From assembly GCA_030867875.1 (NCBI GenBank), contig JAOWCC010001634.1, forward strand, positions 50,626,021 through 50,690,020: a stretch of 64,000 nt of DNA, in the 5' to 3' direction. Each line of letters starts with the position of its first letter. The first letter of the stretch is position 1. Below, piece by piece: positions 20,764-31,596 of this stretch. The notes beneath the pieces are model-generated. The model ran no database searches and was not told the DNA's origin. It saw nothing but the letters and a program-made list of their open reading frames with translations. The stretch is from Actinernus sp. WN-2022. Taxonomy: Eukaryota > Cnidaria > Anthozoa > Actiniaria > Actinernidae. The position numbers were made by a program, and so were the translations under genes.

Positions 20764-22366
20764 TGACTTCTTTATATCAGCTCTGTACCTAGTCCAATCA
20801 ATGGGTCACCTGACCTATTGGCCACTTTCTTCAGATAGTCTCGATGGAACATTGACTTCTTTATATCAGCTATGTACCTAGTCCAATCAATGGGTCACCT
20901 GACCTATTGGCCACTTTCTTCAGATAGTCTCGATGGAACATTGACTTCTTTATATCAGCTCTGTACCTAGTCCAATCAATGGGTCACCTGACCTATTGGC
21001 CACTTTCTTCAGATAGTCTCGATGGAACATTGACTTCTTTATATCAGCTCTGTACCTAGTCCAATCAATGGGGTCACCTGACCTATTGGCCACTTTCTTC
21101 AGATAGTCTCGATGGAACATTGACTTCCTTATATCAGCTCTGTACCTAGTCCAATCAATGGGGTCACCTGACCTATTGGCCACTTTCTTCAGATAGTCTC
21201 GATGGAACATTGACTTCTTTATATCAGCTCTGTACCTAGTCCAATCAATGGGGTCACCTGACCTATTGGCCACTTTCTTCAGATAGTCTCGATGGAACAT
21301 TGACTTCTTTATATCAGCTATGTACCTAGTCCAATCAATGGGGTCACCTGACCTATTGGCCACTTTCTTCAGATAGTCTCGATGGAACATTGACTTCTTT
21401 ATATCAGCTCTGTACCTAGTCCAATCAATGGGGTCACCTGACCTATTGGCCACTTTCTTCAGATAGTCTCGATGGAACATTGACTTCTTTATATCAGCTC
21501 TGTACCTAGTCCAATCAATGGGTCACCTGACCTATTGGCCACTTTCTTCAGATAGTCTCGATGGAACATTGACTTCTTTATATCAGCTCTGTACCTAGTC
21601 CAATCAATGGGGTCACCTGACCTATTGGCCACTTTCTTCAGATAGTCTCGATGGAACATTGACTTCTTTATATCAGCTCTGTACCTAGTCCAATCAATGG
21701 GTCACCTGACCTATTGGCCACTTTCTTCAGATAGTCTCGATGGAACATTGACTTCTTTATATCAGCTCTGTACCTAGTCCAATCAATGGGTCACCTGACC
21801 TATTGGCCACTTTCTTCAGATAGTCTCGATGGAACATTGACTTCTTTATATCAGCTCTGTACCTAGTCCAATCAATGGGGTCACCTGACCTATTGGCCAC
21901 TTTCTTCAGATAGTCTCGATGGAACATTGACTTCTTTATATCAGCTATGTACCTAGTCCAATCAATGGGGTCACCTGACCTATTGGCCACTTTCTTCAGA
22001 TAGTCTCGATGGAACATTGACTTCTTTATATCAGCTCTGTACCTAGTCCAATCAATGGGTCACCTGACCTATTGGCCACTTTCTTCAGATAGTCTCGATG
22101 GAACATTGACTTCTTTATATCAGCTATGTACCTAGTCCAATCAATGGGTCACCTGACCTATTGGCCACTTTCTTCAGATAGTCTCGATGGAACATTGACT
22201 TCTTTATATCAGCTCTGTACCTAGTCCAATCAATGGGTCACCTGACCTATTGGCCACTTTCTTCAGATAGTCTCGATGGAACATTGACTTCTTTATATCA
22301 GCTCTGTACCTAGTCCAATCAATGGGGTCACCTGACCTATTGGCCACTTTCTTCAGATAGTCTCGA
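19151..22366 (-). repeat. 90 bp coding minisatellite of LINE-linker origin (about 36 units)
   Basis: Units of 90 bp encode, on the minus strand, MFHRDYLKKVANRSGDPIDW plus TRYRADIKKS. This is the R-D-x-x-x-K-K-A-x-R-S-x-x-x-x-D-W-x-x-Y linker segment of non-LTR retrotransposons. Eighteen successive units at 19120-20763 are in one open frame. Beyond that, units with GGG instead of GGGG (89 bp) shift frame, leaving 176 and 86 codon islands. Variants are few (CTATG/CTCTG, AGTCC/AGCCC), so the array is young or homogenised. No promoter or start is evident. Confidence 0.92.
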
Positions 22367-22390
22367 TACAGAGCTGATATAAAGAAGTCA
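22367..22390 (+). repeat. Inverted partial unit at the minisatellite edge
   Basis: ACAGAGCTGATATAAAGAAG plus TCA is the complement of the unit boundary segment, so the array ends in a fold-back. Confidence 0.8.
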
Positions 22391-24365
22391 TTTTAAAACG
22401 CGTGGATACCCCCATTTTTTCTTTTCGTAATCTGTAATATTGAAACTAAACAACGTTCACATATTTTTGTTGTCTTTATAAATTTGAAACTTGTAGTCCA
22501 TTTCAGCAAAATATCTCTGTCTCTTCGTTGTCACTAATGAGGCTTACAAAGCAAAATTGATAAAAAAAAGATAGTTATTTGTAAGATAAATGGTTTGATT
22601 GGCATCCTTTGTGAAGAACGCTATGTCTAACGTTTTTCGCCCTAATATTTTGGAAGATAACCCAAAATATCAATAGAATAAAGAAAAGTATCTTCTCGGA
22701 CAAAGGAGAATGCTGAGTCAGCACATTCTTCGATTTTCATCCTTAATTATCTCTCTTAAATGTATGGGTACCCATAAAAAAAATTCTGATTTAGAAAGCT
22801 GCTTAGGGGATTCAAACAATCCATATAGATTTTTAGAAAAATAATTGGTTTGTATTAGTAGGCACCGTCGTTAACTGTCTTGCCTGGTAGGGTTCTCGAT
22901 GTCAAATACAGAAGTGTGAAAGACACTTGTGTGGACTCGATCCAAGAACCCCTGGTACAGCACGGTCATGTGCTGCCCAAAAATGCTGCCCAATATATGG
23001 GCATATTTTGAAAAACATCCGCCATCTTGGATTCATCATCGCTGAAGAACGGTTAGCGGTTGAAGTTGTAATCTCAATGAATTCTAACCGTGCATTATTA
23101 TACTTGTACCCAGTTGCGAAGTACACAAGGCTTGTGTACGTTTATGTACTTAGCGAGATGAGCCACAGGAAGCCCGAGCTGTATGTAAACAACCTGATCC
23201 ACAGGAAGCCCGAACTGTATTATGAGTGCTCGCAAACAATCAACTAAAATCAACACGTACACACAGAATCAAAACAAAGACATTTTAATTCATAATCGGT
23301 TACATAGGTGAGTTTTGGGGACTCTGCTAAGAAATAATGGATTAACAGATGAGCAGGAGCATAATTGGTTCCTGCAGAAAGACATCATATCAGTGAAAAG
23401 TTAGCCTGCGTTTCATCCGAACAAAACCTTGTTAAAGTCCGGATGTGACGCAGGCTATGAAAAGTACACTAAATGTGAGGATGGTTAGCCTGTGCGGATA
23501 CAAACGTGCTGTGGTTTTTCGGTGAAGGGAGACTCGGAACTAACACCACAGGGATCCCGATCGAGCAGAGTTTATAGTGTTGCTGCTCGCGCCAATGGTT
23601 TTTGTTAAGAATCGAATCGAAGAATCGCTCAAGGTAGAATAAGATAAAAAGCTATCGATGCATGAGACATTTATGGAATTATTAAACGTTTCCCCGTCAT
23701 GTTCCATTTCCGTTCCTCCAATTTTTGCTGGGTGTAAAAATTCAAAACAGCCGTGCAATACATATATATATAGTACCGAGTAGGAAACAAAACACGATTC
23801 CGACAGCTGTTCAAGTGCTCGTCTCGGCCGGCAAACAAGGTTGATACTATTACAAGGAAAATGTATTCCACTCAGTCAACAATCTTGAATTTCTGCTGTC
23901 TTTAGGCCAATCAAGCTTCTAGGGAACAGCTATAATTTAATCAGAGAGGGGAAATCCGAGGCAAACTAGACTTGATACGATGTTGGAAATAGCATCATTA
24001 TTTGTTAATTTGAAAATGAAAATATTAATTGGCTTTATGAAATAATATCGGAAGCTCGCGGTTTATATTTGTAAGCTCTAGTTGCCCTGCTTTGATAAAA
24101 TATGTCGGAACTTGTCATCTTCTTCCGTCCGTATTCAGAATATAGAGAAAAACAATATGTAGAACTATACAGCTGCCTTGTGATCAATAAGAGCCATCTA
24201 TTGGAGAAATATCTATTGACATTATAGAGTAAATAGAAATCACCTAACAAAGAAATATTAGAACAAGCTTTTACGATAAACACAACTAAACATCTATTAT
24301 TTTAATTTAAACACTCATTTTGGTCGGAGACGGCATTTGAGTGTTCGGTTACCACTAACCTCGTT
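22391..24365. other. No gene recognised; small hairpin at 23402-23455
   Basis: Short frames only (106 codons at 22927-23247 plus). A direct duplication CCACAGGAAGCCCGA occurs at 23164 and 23201. AGCCTGCGTTTCATCCG at 23404 pairs with CGGATGTGACGCAGGCT at 23440, an imperfect hairpin that may be a MITE end. Confidence 0.45.
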
Positions 24366-24371
24366 ATATAT
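24363..24371 (+). promoter_or_regulatory. Possible TATA element upstream of the GPCR
   Basis: TTATATATT about 245 bases before the ATG. Placement would give a 5' leader of roughly 200 bases. Only positional evidence. Confidence 0.2.
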
Positions 24372-24611
24372 TGCTTGCTGAGTCGAAAAAGAGCTCAGTT
24401 ATCACCGCTTTTTACTGTAGGAAGGTGTTCAGTTCATTTCCTTGAGAAAGCTGTTGTATCGAGAGGCGAAGTATTGGGAAAGCGTTCTGGGGCGGTGTCG
24501 GCAGATGTAAGCAGATGTCATAGTACTGAAATCGCTTCTGGGAAACTATCTAGGATTTGATTTTTTCAATAACAAAGGTTTGTTTAATTGGAGGAGAATA
24601 ATACCAGTAAA

Positions 24612-25610
24612 ATGTTCGAGGATGTTTCTTTGACGTACAGCTCGTGGAAGCAAAAACAACTTGGCTACAGCTGGCTGTGGGGAACAGGGCTCGGGGTCAC
24701 AGCCCTACTGACGACTGTGACTAACATACTCGTGATAGCTGCTGTGTGGAAAGATCCAAACAGAAATTTACGGCGATCACCTTCAAATATCCTCATCGCA
24801 AGTCAGGCCTTGGCAGATTTGTTTGTCGGTGTCGCCCAAGAACCAGTCTGTATTTGGTGGTTTGTGACGTTCCAAGATGATGCCATAGCAGTAGCAGAGG
24901 CGTTAAGTTCGGTTTTCATGGTCTCATCTGTTTGTCACATGGTATCACTGGGTTATGACCGATATGTGGCTGTTGTTACCCCGATGCACTACACCTCGAG
25001 GATAACACAAAAAGCAGCTTACAAAACCATCATAGTTATTTGGTCCTATAGCGTAGTTTACATGGGATATAGGACCGTGCTAAGAGACTTCTTCCAACTC
25101 CCATTAACGGTGAACATTATCTCGGGTTTGCATACGGTGTTTCCAGCATTTGTTGGTGTAGTACTGTATGCGAGGTTGTACTACGTAATAAGGAATTACC
25201 GCCAGCGCGCGAACCCCCTGGACACGTCGGGAAAAGCGGTTGTACAAGCGTATCGCAGACAGCGTAAGATGACTTACGTCCTACTCGTAGCGATGTTGCT
25301 CTTCATGTTCTGTATGACGCCGTGGTTTGTATTCTACCAAGTTATCGGCGCATGTCCTTCCTGTGAAGAGAATACAGAACTCGAGATGTACCTGTTTTGT
25401 CTGTTCTACTACCTGTTTATGTTCAAGTCCCTTTTGAACCCTTTCCTGTACGCCTGGAGGCTCTCTAAATACAGAGCAGCCTTCAGATGTTTAATCCCTG
25501 GGTGCAGAATACCGAGGAAGGTCGGAGAAGCCAGCGACCTTTCGCACTCGATGCAGTCAGAAACTAATGCAGGGGGAGCTAGAAGTGTTCGGCGCACTGC
25601 TCGACTATAA
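24612..25610 (+). CDS. Rhodopsin-class G protein-coupled receptor, intronless
   Basis: A 332-residue seven-helix receptor of the plasma membrane. Visible class A marks: N38 (helix 1), LADL with D69 (helix 2), DRY at 116-118, W144 (helix 4), CMTPW at 234-238 (helix 6) and NPFLY at 276-280 (helix 7). The short N-terminus lacks a signal peptide. No Cys is seen at the helix 3 start or in extracellular loop 2, so the usual disulfide is missing, while loop 3 has CPSC. This pattern, with the short loop 2, recalls the melanocortin/adenosine/cannabinoid-like group, but the ligand is unknown. A TAA at 24585 precedes in frame; ATG at 24612 has A at -3, whereas TTG at 24588 is an unlikely start. Confidence 0.92.
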   Translation: MFEDVSLTYSSWKQKQLGYSWLWGTGLGVTALLTTVTNILVIAAVWKDPNRNLRRSPSNILIASQALADLFVGVAQEPVCIWWFVTFQDDAIAVAEALSSVFMVSSVCHMVSLGYDRYVAVVTPMHYTSRITQKAAYKTIIVIWSYSVVYMGYRTVLRDFFQLPLTVNIISGLHTVFPAFVGVVLYARLYYVIRNYRQRANPLDTSGKAVVQAYRRQRKMTYVLLVAMLLFMFCMTPWFVFYQVIGACPSCEENTELEMYLFCLFYYLFMFKSLLNPFLYAWRLSKYRAAFRCLIPGCRIPRKVGEASDLSHSMQSETNAGGARSVRRTARL

Positions 25611-25791
25611 GGCTGCCCAAGGAAAGCTAGACATGCAGAGACTCGCTGTGATGGCATTTGTAGTTACTTTGGCCCATGCCTTATCAGTATAAATCAGTAC
25701 TACCAATGCCGGTAAAATAACTTTGGTATTTTTAATGGCGCGATACAAGGCAGTGTACATACACTGCAACACCAAGAAGACAAGACATTTC

Positions 25792-25797
25792 AATAAA
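25792..25797 (+). terminator. Poly(A) signal for the GPCR gene
   Basis: AATAAA 182 bases after the stop codon, on the coding strand. Confidence 0.5.
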
Positions 25798-25810
25798 GAG
25801 AAGCAAATAA

Positions 25811-26565
25811 GGTTACAAAGAAACGTCCCACGAATAGTTAAACTAATCGATGCGAGGGAAGAGAAACTAATATAATATAAACTTTATTACGGAGTTGTCG
25901 TCCCTCATTCAGCAAGATCAATTAACACATGATGGTTTTCTGCTTAGCAGAGTAATACATTATAAATACCTGATTGAAATTAGACGCTTAATTAAAGCTT
26001 CTGTAAAATGCCATCCGCTATAAATATATTTTGGGAATGATCTCGATAGTACAATTGGGAAACACTCGCTTTCTCGTCCCGTAACTCGGTGAATGCATGT
26101 TGGGGTCAGTTAGTTCTTATCAGTGTTATTTTCTCCGGCCGCGTTCCTTCTGCTCGTCGGCCATTTTCTCGACCGAATTTTGTCATGACGAATTCGGAGA
26201 CTGTTAAGAACTTCAGCTCCCCCCGTATGTATTCGTATCAGCCTAAAACAGCTCCATGTATTGGTGTAAATGCGGCCTAACAGTTCCCTTGGTATTGGAT
26301 TCATTTTACAGTTATTGTGTAAACTGCTCATGATCATTAAATGTTTCAATTTGAAGGTTATACATGAATCAAAAGCTAATCAAAGAAACCGTAGTTTGTT
26401 GCATTAATCGATTGCGAAATAGATTTCCTCTTTTTAAAAAGAACATCCGAAAATCAGTAAAACTATACTTGTATAAGGCCTCAAGTAATAGCTCAGTGCC
26501 GCTCAGTTAAGGAAATGTATTAGAAGAAAACCTACAGCAGCTCTTTGGCAGGAAAAATATATTAC
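25811..26565. other. No gene recognised
   Basis: Short unrelated open frames in both directions (63 and 79 codons near 26.1-26.3 kb), no motifs. Confidence 0.45.
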
Positions 26566-26686
26566 GGGGCCGGGTTGTTCAAAGCCCGATTAGTGTTAAT
26601 CCTGGATTAACTCTGCACAGAACCTATTGGTTGTCATGGAAATTAACCCTGGATTAGCACTAATCGGGCTTTGAACAACCCGGCCC
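26566..26686. mobile_element. Hairpin MITE, GGGCCGGGTTGTTCAAAGC family
   Basis: Arms of about 44 bp starting GGGCCGGGTTGTTCAAAGCC, with CCTGGATTAA near the centre, and the complementary right arm ending GAACAACCCGGCCC. The same end wording (GGGCCCGGTTGTTCGAAGC) bounds the satellite-bearing elements at 32984-33913. Confidence 0.88.
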
Positions 26687-27271
26687 TGGGTAACAAATGT
26701 CAAGGTGTGATATGTGTAATCTATTGTGTCCCCTCAGGGCGGCCTCCTCGCCGTAACTTTGAATAGGCTACAATACTAGCCCTAAAAAATGAATTCATTG
26801 TTAGTGTAATCCAAATGGGATCCAATAAAATACAAGGTTTTGAGAGGTGAAGGCCTCCAGACGCGGATCCAGAGAAAAAATTACCGTTTTCCGAGCCTCA
26901 CGCGAAGGTACAAGCCAAACGAGCGCTGAAGGAGGTCTCACCCAATATTTCCAGCGTTTTCGATGCAATATTCCTCGACAATCAACCTAAATCAAGAGCA
27001 AAAATTACAGCCGTAGTTTATTTGGCTTTCAACTAAATTTTACAAATGGCCAAAATCTGATCGTTTTCCGTAAAACGGTGGAAACGGTGCTTTGGGACAA
27101 TCTTGCGACTGAAGCCTGTTTGAGCTGTGGCGTGTTTTCTCAAATTGTCCCGATTTATTTTCAGCTTGTCCCTATATATCAATAATTCCCTGTAATTTCC
27201 CAATTCCCGACATTTTCTTAAGATCCCCAGCCAAAAAAAAATGCTGTTCTCCCGAAAAAGCACGATAATCT
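26687..27271. other. No gene recognised
   Basis: A 76-codon minus-strand frame at 27033-27263 has internally similar wording (NYRELLIYRDKLKINRDNLR) but no family I know. Confidence 0.4.
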
Positions 27272-28323
27272 TTTTTTTTTATTAATTTTTTTATTTAAAA
27301 CATTTCTAATTACTAAATTACATTAAACAAAATTTATATCACTAAAAGACACGACAAAGAGACAAAGAAGAAAAAAAACAAAGAAAAGAGAAAAGAAAAT
27401 ACTCTAAGCCAGCTATTCCTATTCAGAAAAATGTCTAATTGCAATTAACAGTTTTTCCCATTTCTTAAGGTGTTCCAGGGTTTTGTTCCTTGATTTTGCT
27501 ACGTTGGATTCAATTTTCTCAAAATACACTAAAGAGTTTATAAATAGAGCTAATGTAGGGATTTTTCTTTTCTCTCTTGCTTTATATAAAGCTAATTTAT
27601 ACATTAAGATAATAAAGTTTTGTGGCTGTTCGTTTACCCCTAATATGATATTTACAAGATTCTTATATCGTGCTTTTCTAACCAAGTTCGTAATTCAAAA
27701 TATAAATTTTTCGCCTCTATACATTCTACAAATAAATGATCTATTGTTTCTTGGTTAATTAAATAAAAAGAGCAACGTGAACACTCAATTAATTTAAAAC
27801 GAAATAAATCAAAATTAAGATAAAGGCAGTTGTTCAAAATTCTATATTGAAAATATCGTGAATAAGAATCAATCGTTGTTGAATATATACGCCTATAAAT
27901 CTCTTCCCAACTTAATGGGCTCTCAGGCTTTAATCGATTTATAATATTTATTTGGGAGGTAGGTGACTTAAACTTCGCACCAATTAAACATTTGTAAATT
28001 TCTTTTGAGTTCTCAACATTTTCTATATCAAACGACTTTTGCCCAAGTTTTAAGTATTTTTTTCCTATATCTATAGTACCCTCTATTATACCTATATTTT
28101 TGACTACTTCTTTCCATTTTCTTGGTATGGAGTGTACTAAACCTACCCAATGAAAGAAATCCTTAGCTTGGAGGCCTTTCCTCTCTACCATTTGCCATTT
28201 AAATTCACCAGATTCATTCAATAGGTCTACTATTCTATTAATATTGAGTTGCGAAAAAGTCTTAAAAAAGACCGATTTATTATCAATTTTAATATATCTA
28301 TTATTCCATAAAGATTGTTGCAA
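27272..28323 (-). pseudogene. L1/Tx1-like LINE ORF2 C-terminus with zf-RVT domain
   Basis: Minus strand. A 223-codon frame from 28323 contains KDFFHWVGLVHSIPRKWKEV, PLSWEEIYRRIYSTTID, FQYRILNNCLYLN and the zinc-binding CSRCSFYLINQETIDHLFVE plus C, the zf-RVT pattern (C-x2-C-x-H-x-x-x-C) of L1-clade ORF2 proteins. After one frameshift near 27680 it continues KNLVNIILGVNEQPQNFI to a stop at 27419. An A-rich 3' end (T run at 27272-27282 on the + strand) marks the retrotransposon tail. It is 5' truncated at about 28340, as is usual for LINE insertions. Confidence 0.85.
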
Positions 28324-28345
28324 AATATCAGAAATATTTATAGGT

Positions 28346-28460
28346 TATACCATGGCATGAGGGGTATTAGTGATTTAAATTGTCCCGGGAGCCGATTACA
28401 AATCTTCCCGCGGCTCTCGGGGCAATTTAAATCACTAATACCCCGAAATGCCATGGTATA
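28346..28460. mobile_element. Palindromic repeat with TATACCATGG ends
   Basis: Left TATACCATGGCATGAGGGG and AGTGATTTAAATTGTCCC pair with the right arm ending CCATGGTATA; about 50 bp arms with a short TTACAAATCTTC-like centre. Confidence 0.85.
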
Positions 28461-28467
28461 AGTTTGT

Positions 28468-29144
28468 TATACCATGATCGCCGAGGAACGGAACAAATCT
28501 CTGAGAAGTTTAGTTTTCTCTGCCGAAACTAAAGACGTCGCAGTCGAGTTGCTTTCGAAAACGTTTTGTTTAATGCTTGACTGAGCGCCATTGATTAAAC
28601 GACCCTGGCTTCCCCTGGGGAAAAACGTGTTGTTTTTGAGAAGAATAACTCTAAAATACAATGTAATTATGCGGTTGACTAAATATTCAAAGAGCATGAA
28701 TGGATTTTAATTACTTCACGTTTATGGTTTTAAGTATCCCACATGGAAGAAGCGGGTTTGAGAAATTAAGAGAAGAATATGCAGATTGAATAGGTCATCC
28801 CACATGGATTACATTGAAGGTTATGATGAAGACAGGTCAGTTTGGATTCAGTATTTTTCATCCGGGAGCGCAGGGCTAGTTGTTCCAGAGGGGAGCAGGA
28901 GTTGATGCTTTTGACCTTCTCACTTCCAGCCTGCATTCTCTTCTAATTTTCCCTCATTACGCATGCAGGGGAAATTTAGAAATATGCATTGTCTCGAAAT
29001 TTCCCCGCGGGAAATTTCTAGACTGAAATTTCCCGGCGGGAAATTTCGAAACAATGCATATTCCTAAATATCCCTGCCATCAGGGAAAATTAGTGGTTTA
29101 AATGTGCCTCGGAGAACAAAAGAATCCGAGGCTACCATGGTATA
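28468..29144. mobile_element. Element of the TATACCATG family with internal palindrome
   Basis: Bounded by TATACCATGATCGCCGAGG at the left and its related complement (CCGAGGCTACCATGGTATA) at the right. Inside, 28949-29092 is a long hairpin: AATTTTCCCTCATTACGCAT and AGAAATATGCATTGTCTCG pair with the GAAACAATGCATATTCCTAA side. Related copies occur at 40967-41460 and 43589-44152. Confidence 0.65.
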
Positions 29145-30035
29145 ACTATTACTTCTACCCTAGCAAACTCCGCCCAACATCTTAATACACTTTTGTAAAA
29201 ATCAGGGAGATACTTTGGAATTCGTTCTTTTTCAAAATTTTGATCTATTGCTAATATACCCCCAATTTGATTTAAAAACATTAAGGGCAAGGATTTCCAT
29301 GCCTCTTGTTTTATACTTTAGCACGATAATCTTTGTTTATGTTTTATATTGTAAAAATGAGCGTAAATAAATATGTATCTGTTGTTTGTCGAGTCCGATG
29401 AAACGTAAACACCGGAAATCAACTGTCATTGAGATATACTAATTTGTGTGTTTTGAACCCCGCTGTAACTTTACTTTATCCGGAAGGTAATAGAAGAAAA
29501 TTATTTGTTGCTAATCATGTTGATAAGAGGAGAGATCTTGCTCTTTGGAAAATAGTCATTATCTCCGCCCCAAACTATTAAACTGTACCGGCGCTCACAC
29601 TGAGTTCGACTAAACGACACCAGTGACGCGTGGACGGCCGTCCACTCAGCATGATCATCAAGTAACAAATACGTGGTAAAAATACGATCACAATTTATTT
29701 CCACTCGCTGTAGTAAACGCTCAGATTGCATTAAGGTCCGCGCGCATTGATGTTTTGTGTCTTTGCGCATAACAACGATGCAATTTAGTTTGCGCATATT
29801 ATTTATGTGCCCTTGCGCACGACCACAATGCACTGCGCTGGTAATGCGCAAAGAAGACCGGCTCTACCACAAATTAGTACTGCTGCCTTGCTCGCTCGCT
29901 CCAGGCTCGCTCGGCAGCAATTATACAAAACAAAATACAATCACTGAAGACTGATTGATTAATATTAATAGTAAAAGTTCAAGGACTACGGCAAAGTTGC
30001 TCAAACAACGTATACATATATATAAGTAGAAACCC
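29145..30035. other. No gene recognised
   Basis: Frames up to 116 codons (29501-29851 minus) lack motifs. The 29740-29850 stretch repeats TTTGCGCAT / TTGCGCA words several times. Confidence 0.4.
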
Positions 30036-30039
30036 ATCT

Positions 30040-30475
30040 CTCTATATATAAATAACTAGAAAAGCAGTGAAAGACAAAATATGTGCCCTGAATGGGATTC
30101 GAACCTACATATACTACTTATATGTTTATTAGATAAGCATGAATCCTGCAGGAACCATTAAACCTAGTGATTCCTGAGTTGGCCCAAGGACGGCTTTGTC
30201 TGGCCACCTGTGATTCAAGTTTATATTGTATAAACAGAAAACTAGGTTTCAAATTATAGACTTTCCCATCTCGCCCCGAAAGAGAAAATGCCGGGGAAAA
30301 CCCACAGTTACGTTCCATAATGACACAACTGAACTGACTGAACGTTGCCAGCGTGGTTGGTCCTGATGGTGTAGTGGTAACACAGCGGACTAGTATGCCG
30401 AGGCCGTAGATTCGAATCCATTCAGGGCACATATATATTTTCTCTTTCACTTCTATGCTAGTTATATATATATAT
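30040..30475. mobile_element. Inverted pair of tRNA-like segments
   Basis: ATGTGCCCTGAATGGGATTC then GAACCTACATAT at 30080-30112 is the complement of TAGATTCGAATCCATTCAGG then GCACATATATAT at 30401-30433. The flanks (AAAGCAGTGAAAGACAAAAT against TTTTCTCTTTCACTTCTATG) and TA-rich ends also pair. It may be a fold-back element built from SINE or tRNA sequence. Confidence 0.65.
30361..30430 (+). tRNA. tRNA-like sequence, degenerate (Thr-AGT-like)
   Basis: GTCCTGATGGTGTAGTGGTA then ACACAG gives an A-box-like D arm, and AGATTCGAATCC a B box. The 7 bp acceptor stem GTCCTGA/TCAGGGC pairs with one G-U. The anticodon loop CTAGTAT would read AGT. Anticodon and T stems carry several mismatches, so this is a pseudo-tRNA or tRNA-derived element rather than a working gene. 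Confidence 0.4.
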
Positions 30476-30821
30476 ACCGGTCTATCCAAGAACGTACAAA
30501 TATACACATATACTGTAAGTACATTTTAGTGGAATAATTCTAATATTTTTAGATTCGCCTGACCCCACTACATCTGAAAAATATATTTTAGTCGGAATGG
30601 TATAATTATTAGGATATATATTTGTTCATTGCACTGAGCCCTAAAATGAACAAATATATGCTTTAGTTAGATCTGTTATCATGTTGTGTCGGTTCAAATG
30701 CTTTTCAGATTTCTTTTAGGTTATAGACCAATTGAAATTTTTTTTCAACAATATCCCATAATTGTAGGTACTAATATTAGCGTTCTTCCACAAAAATGTA
30801 CTTAATAACTGTATATTTAAG

Positions 30822-31132
30822 CAATAAACCACACATTTCCATGTGTTTACTGGCGCAATAACGCACGCGGGATGTTGGGAGAACACAAGAAATGCTTGAA
30901 AATCACAAGCCGAAGGCGCAAGTATTTCAAGTGTTCTCCCAACATCCCAAGTGCTTTATTTCGCCAGTAAACACATGGAAATGTGTGGTTTATTGTTTTT
31001 TTTTTATGATATAACTACGATAACACAAGCAGGCGTGCCAATTTCTATGTGTTTACCGGCACAATAGACCACATATTTTTTAGTCTATAAGCCAATCAGA
31101 GCGCTCGTACTATCTGGGTTATATTATAAATT
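30822..31132 (-). mobile_element. Hairpin element of the 'CTGATTGGCT' family
   Basis: A hairpin at 30829-30992 with about 80 bp arms (CCACACATTTCCATGTGTTT, GGGATGTTGGGAGAACAC) around a GAAG loop. It is followed by the family flank ending AGCCAATCAGAGCGCTCGTA then CTATCTGGGTTAT. Same organisation, opposite orientation, as 36336-36545. Confidence 0.8.
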
Positions 31133-31596
31133 TGTATATATACGCTTGTGTTCAAAAACTTTGCTGTTGATTTATATATATGCTGTAAATAAACATTTTT
31201 ACTTTATATTTTTTAACTGAATTGAAGAAGGAAGACCGAAGGTCGAAACGTTTTTAACAAAACATATTGGACCCGTCAGAAGTTGCCTGCTCTTTCTTTC
31301 TTCCTAATATACGTCTTATAATATTGAAGAGCAGACTGTGAATCCACTTCGGATCCTTCTACTGGAAGCTTATCGTTGGTACTACCATATATATATTATT
31401 CACTCATATATATGTATATATATGTATATATAACTTGTAATAAAGATCCAAAGTCTTTTGCCAACGGATAGTCCAGCTACAAGGATCCAAGGATTCATAG
31501 ACCGTGCTTTGCAAGGAGTTCAATAAGATTAATAAAACTGGCAAAGACCGTCAACTCATAACTGTAAAAAATATATTAAGAACGTTTCGGCCATTC
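31133..31596. other. Repeat-like DNA with a GAAGAAGG...CGAAACG motif
   Basis: TGAAGAAGGAAGACCGAAGG then TCGAAACG at 31222-31252 and its inverted relative at 31586-31612 share a small stem-loop with CGAAACG. Microsatellite TATATATG at 31390-31430. Confidence 0.4.

Noticed and set aside
22902..23247. Tail reading GGATCGAGTCC as a tRNA B box on the minus strand
   Set aside because: Neither an A box at proper distance nor an acceptor stem is present.
24588..24611. Upstream TTG start extending the GPCR by eight residues
   Set aside because: Animals rarely start at TTG, an in-frame stop lies immediately upstream at 24585, and the ATG at 24612 has better context.
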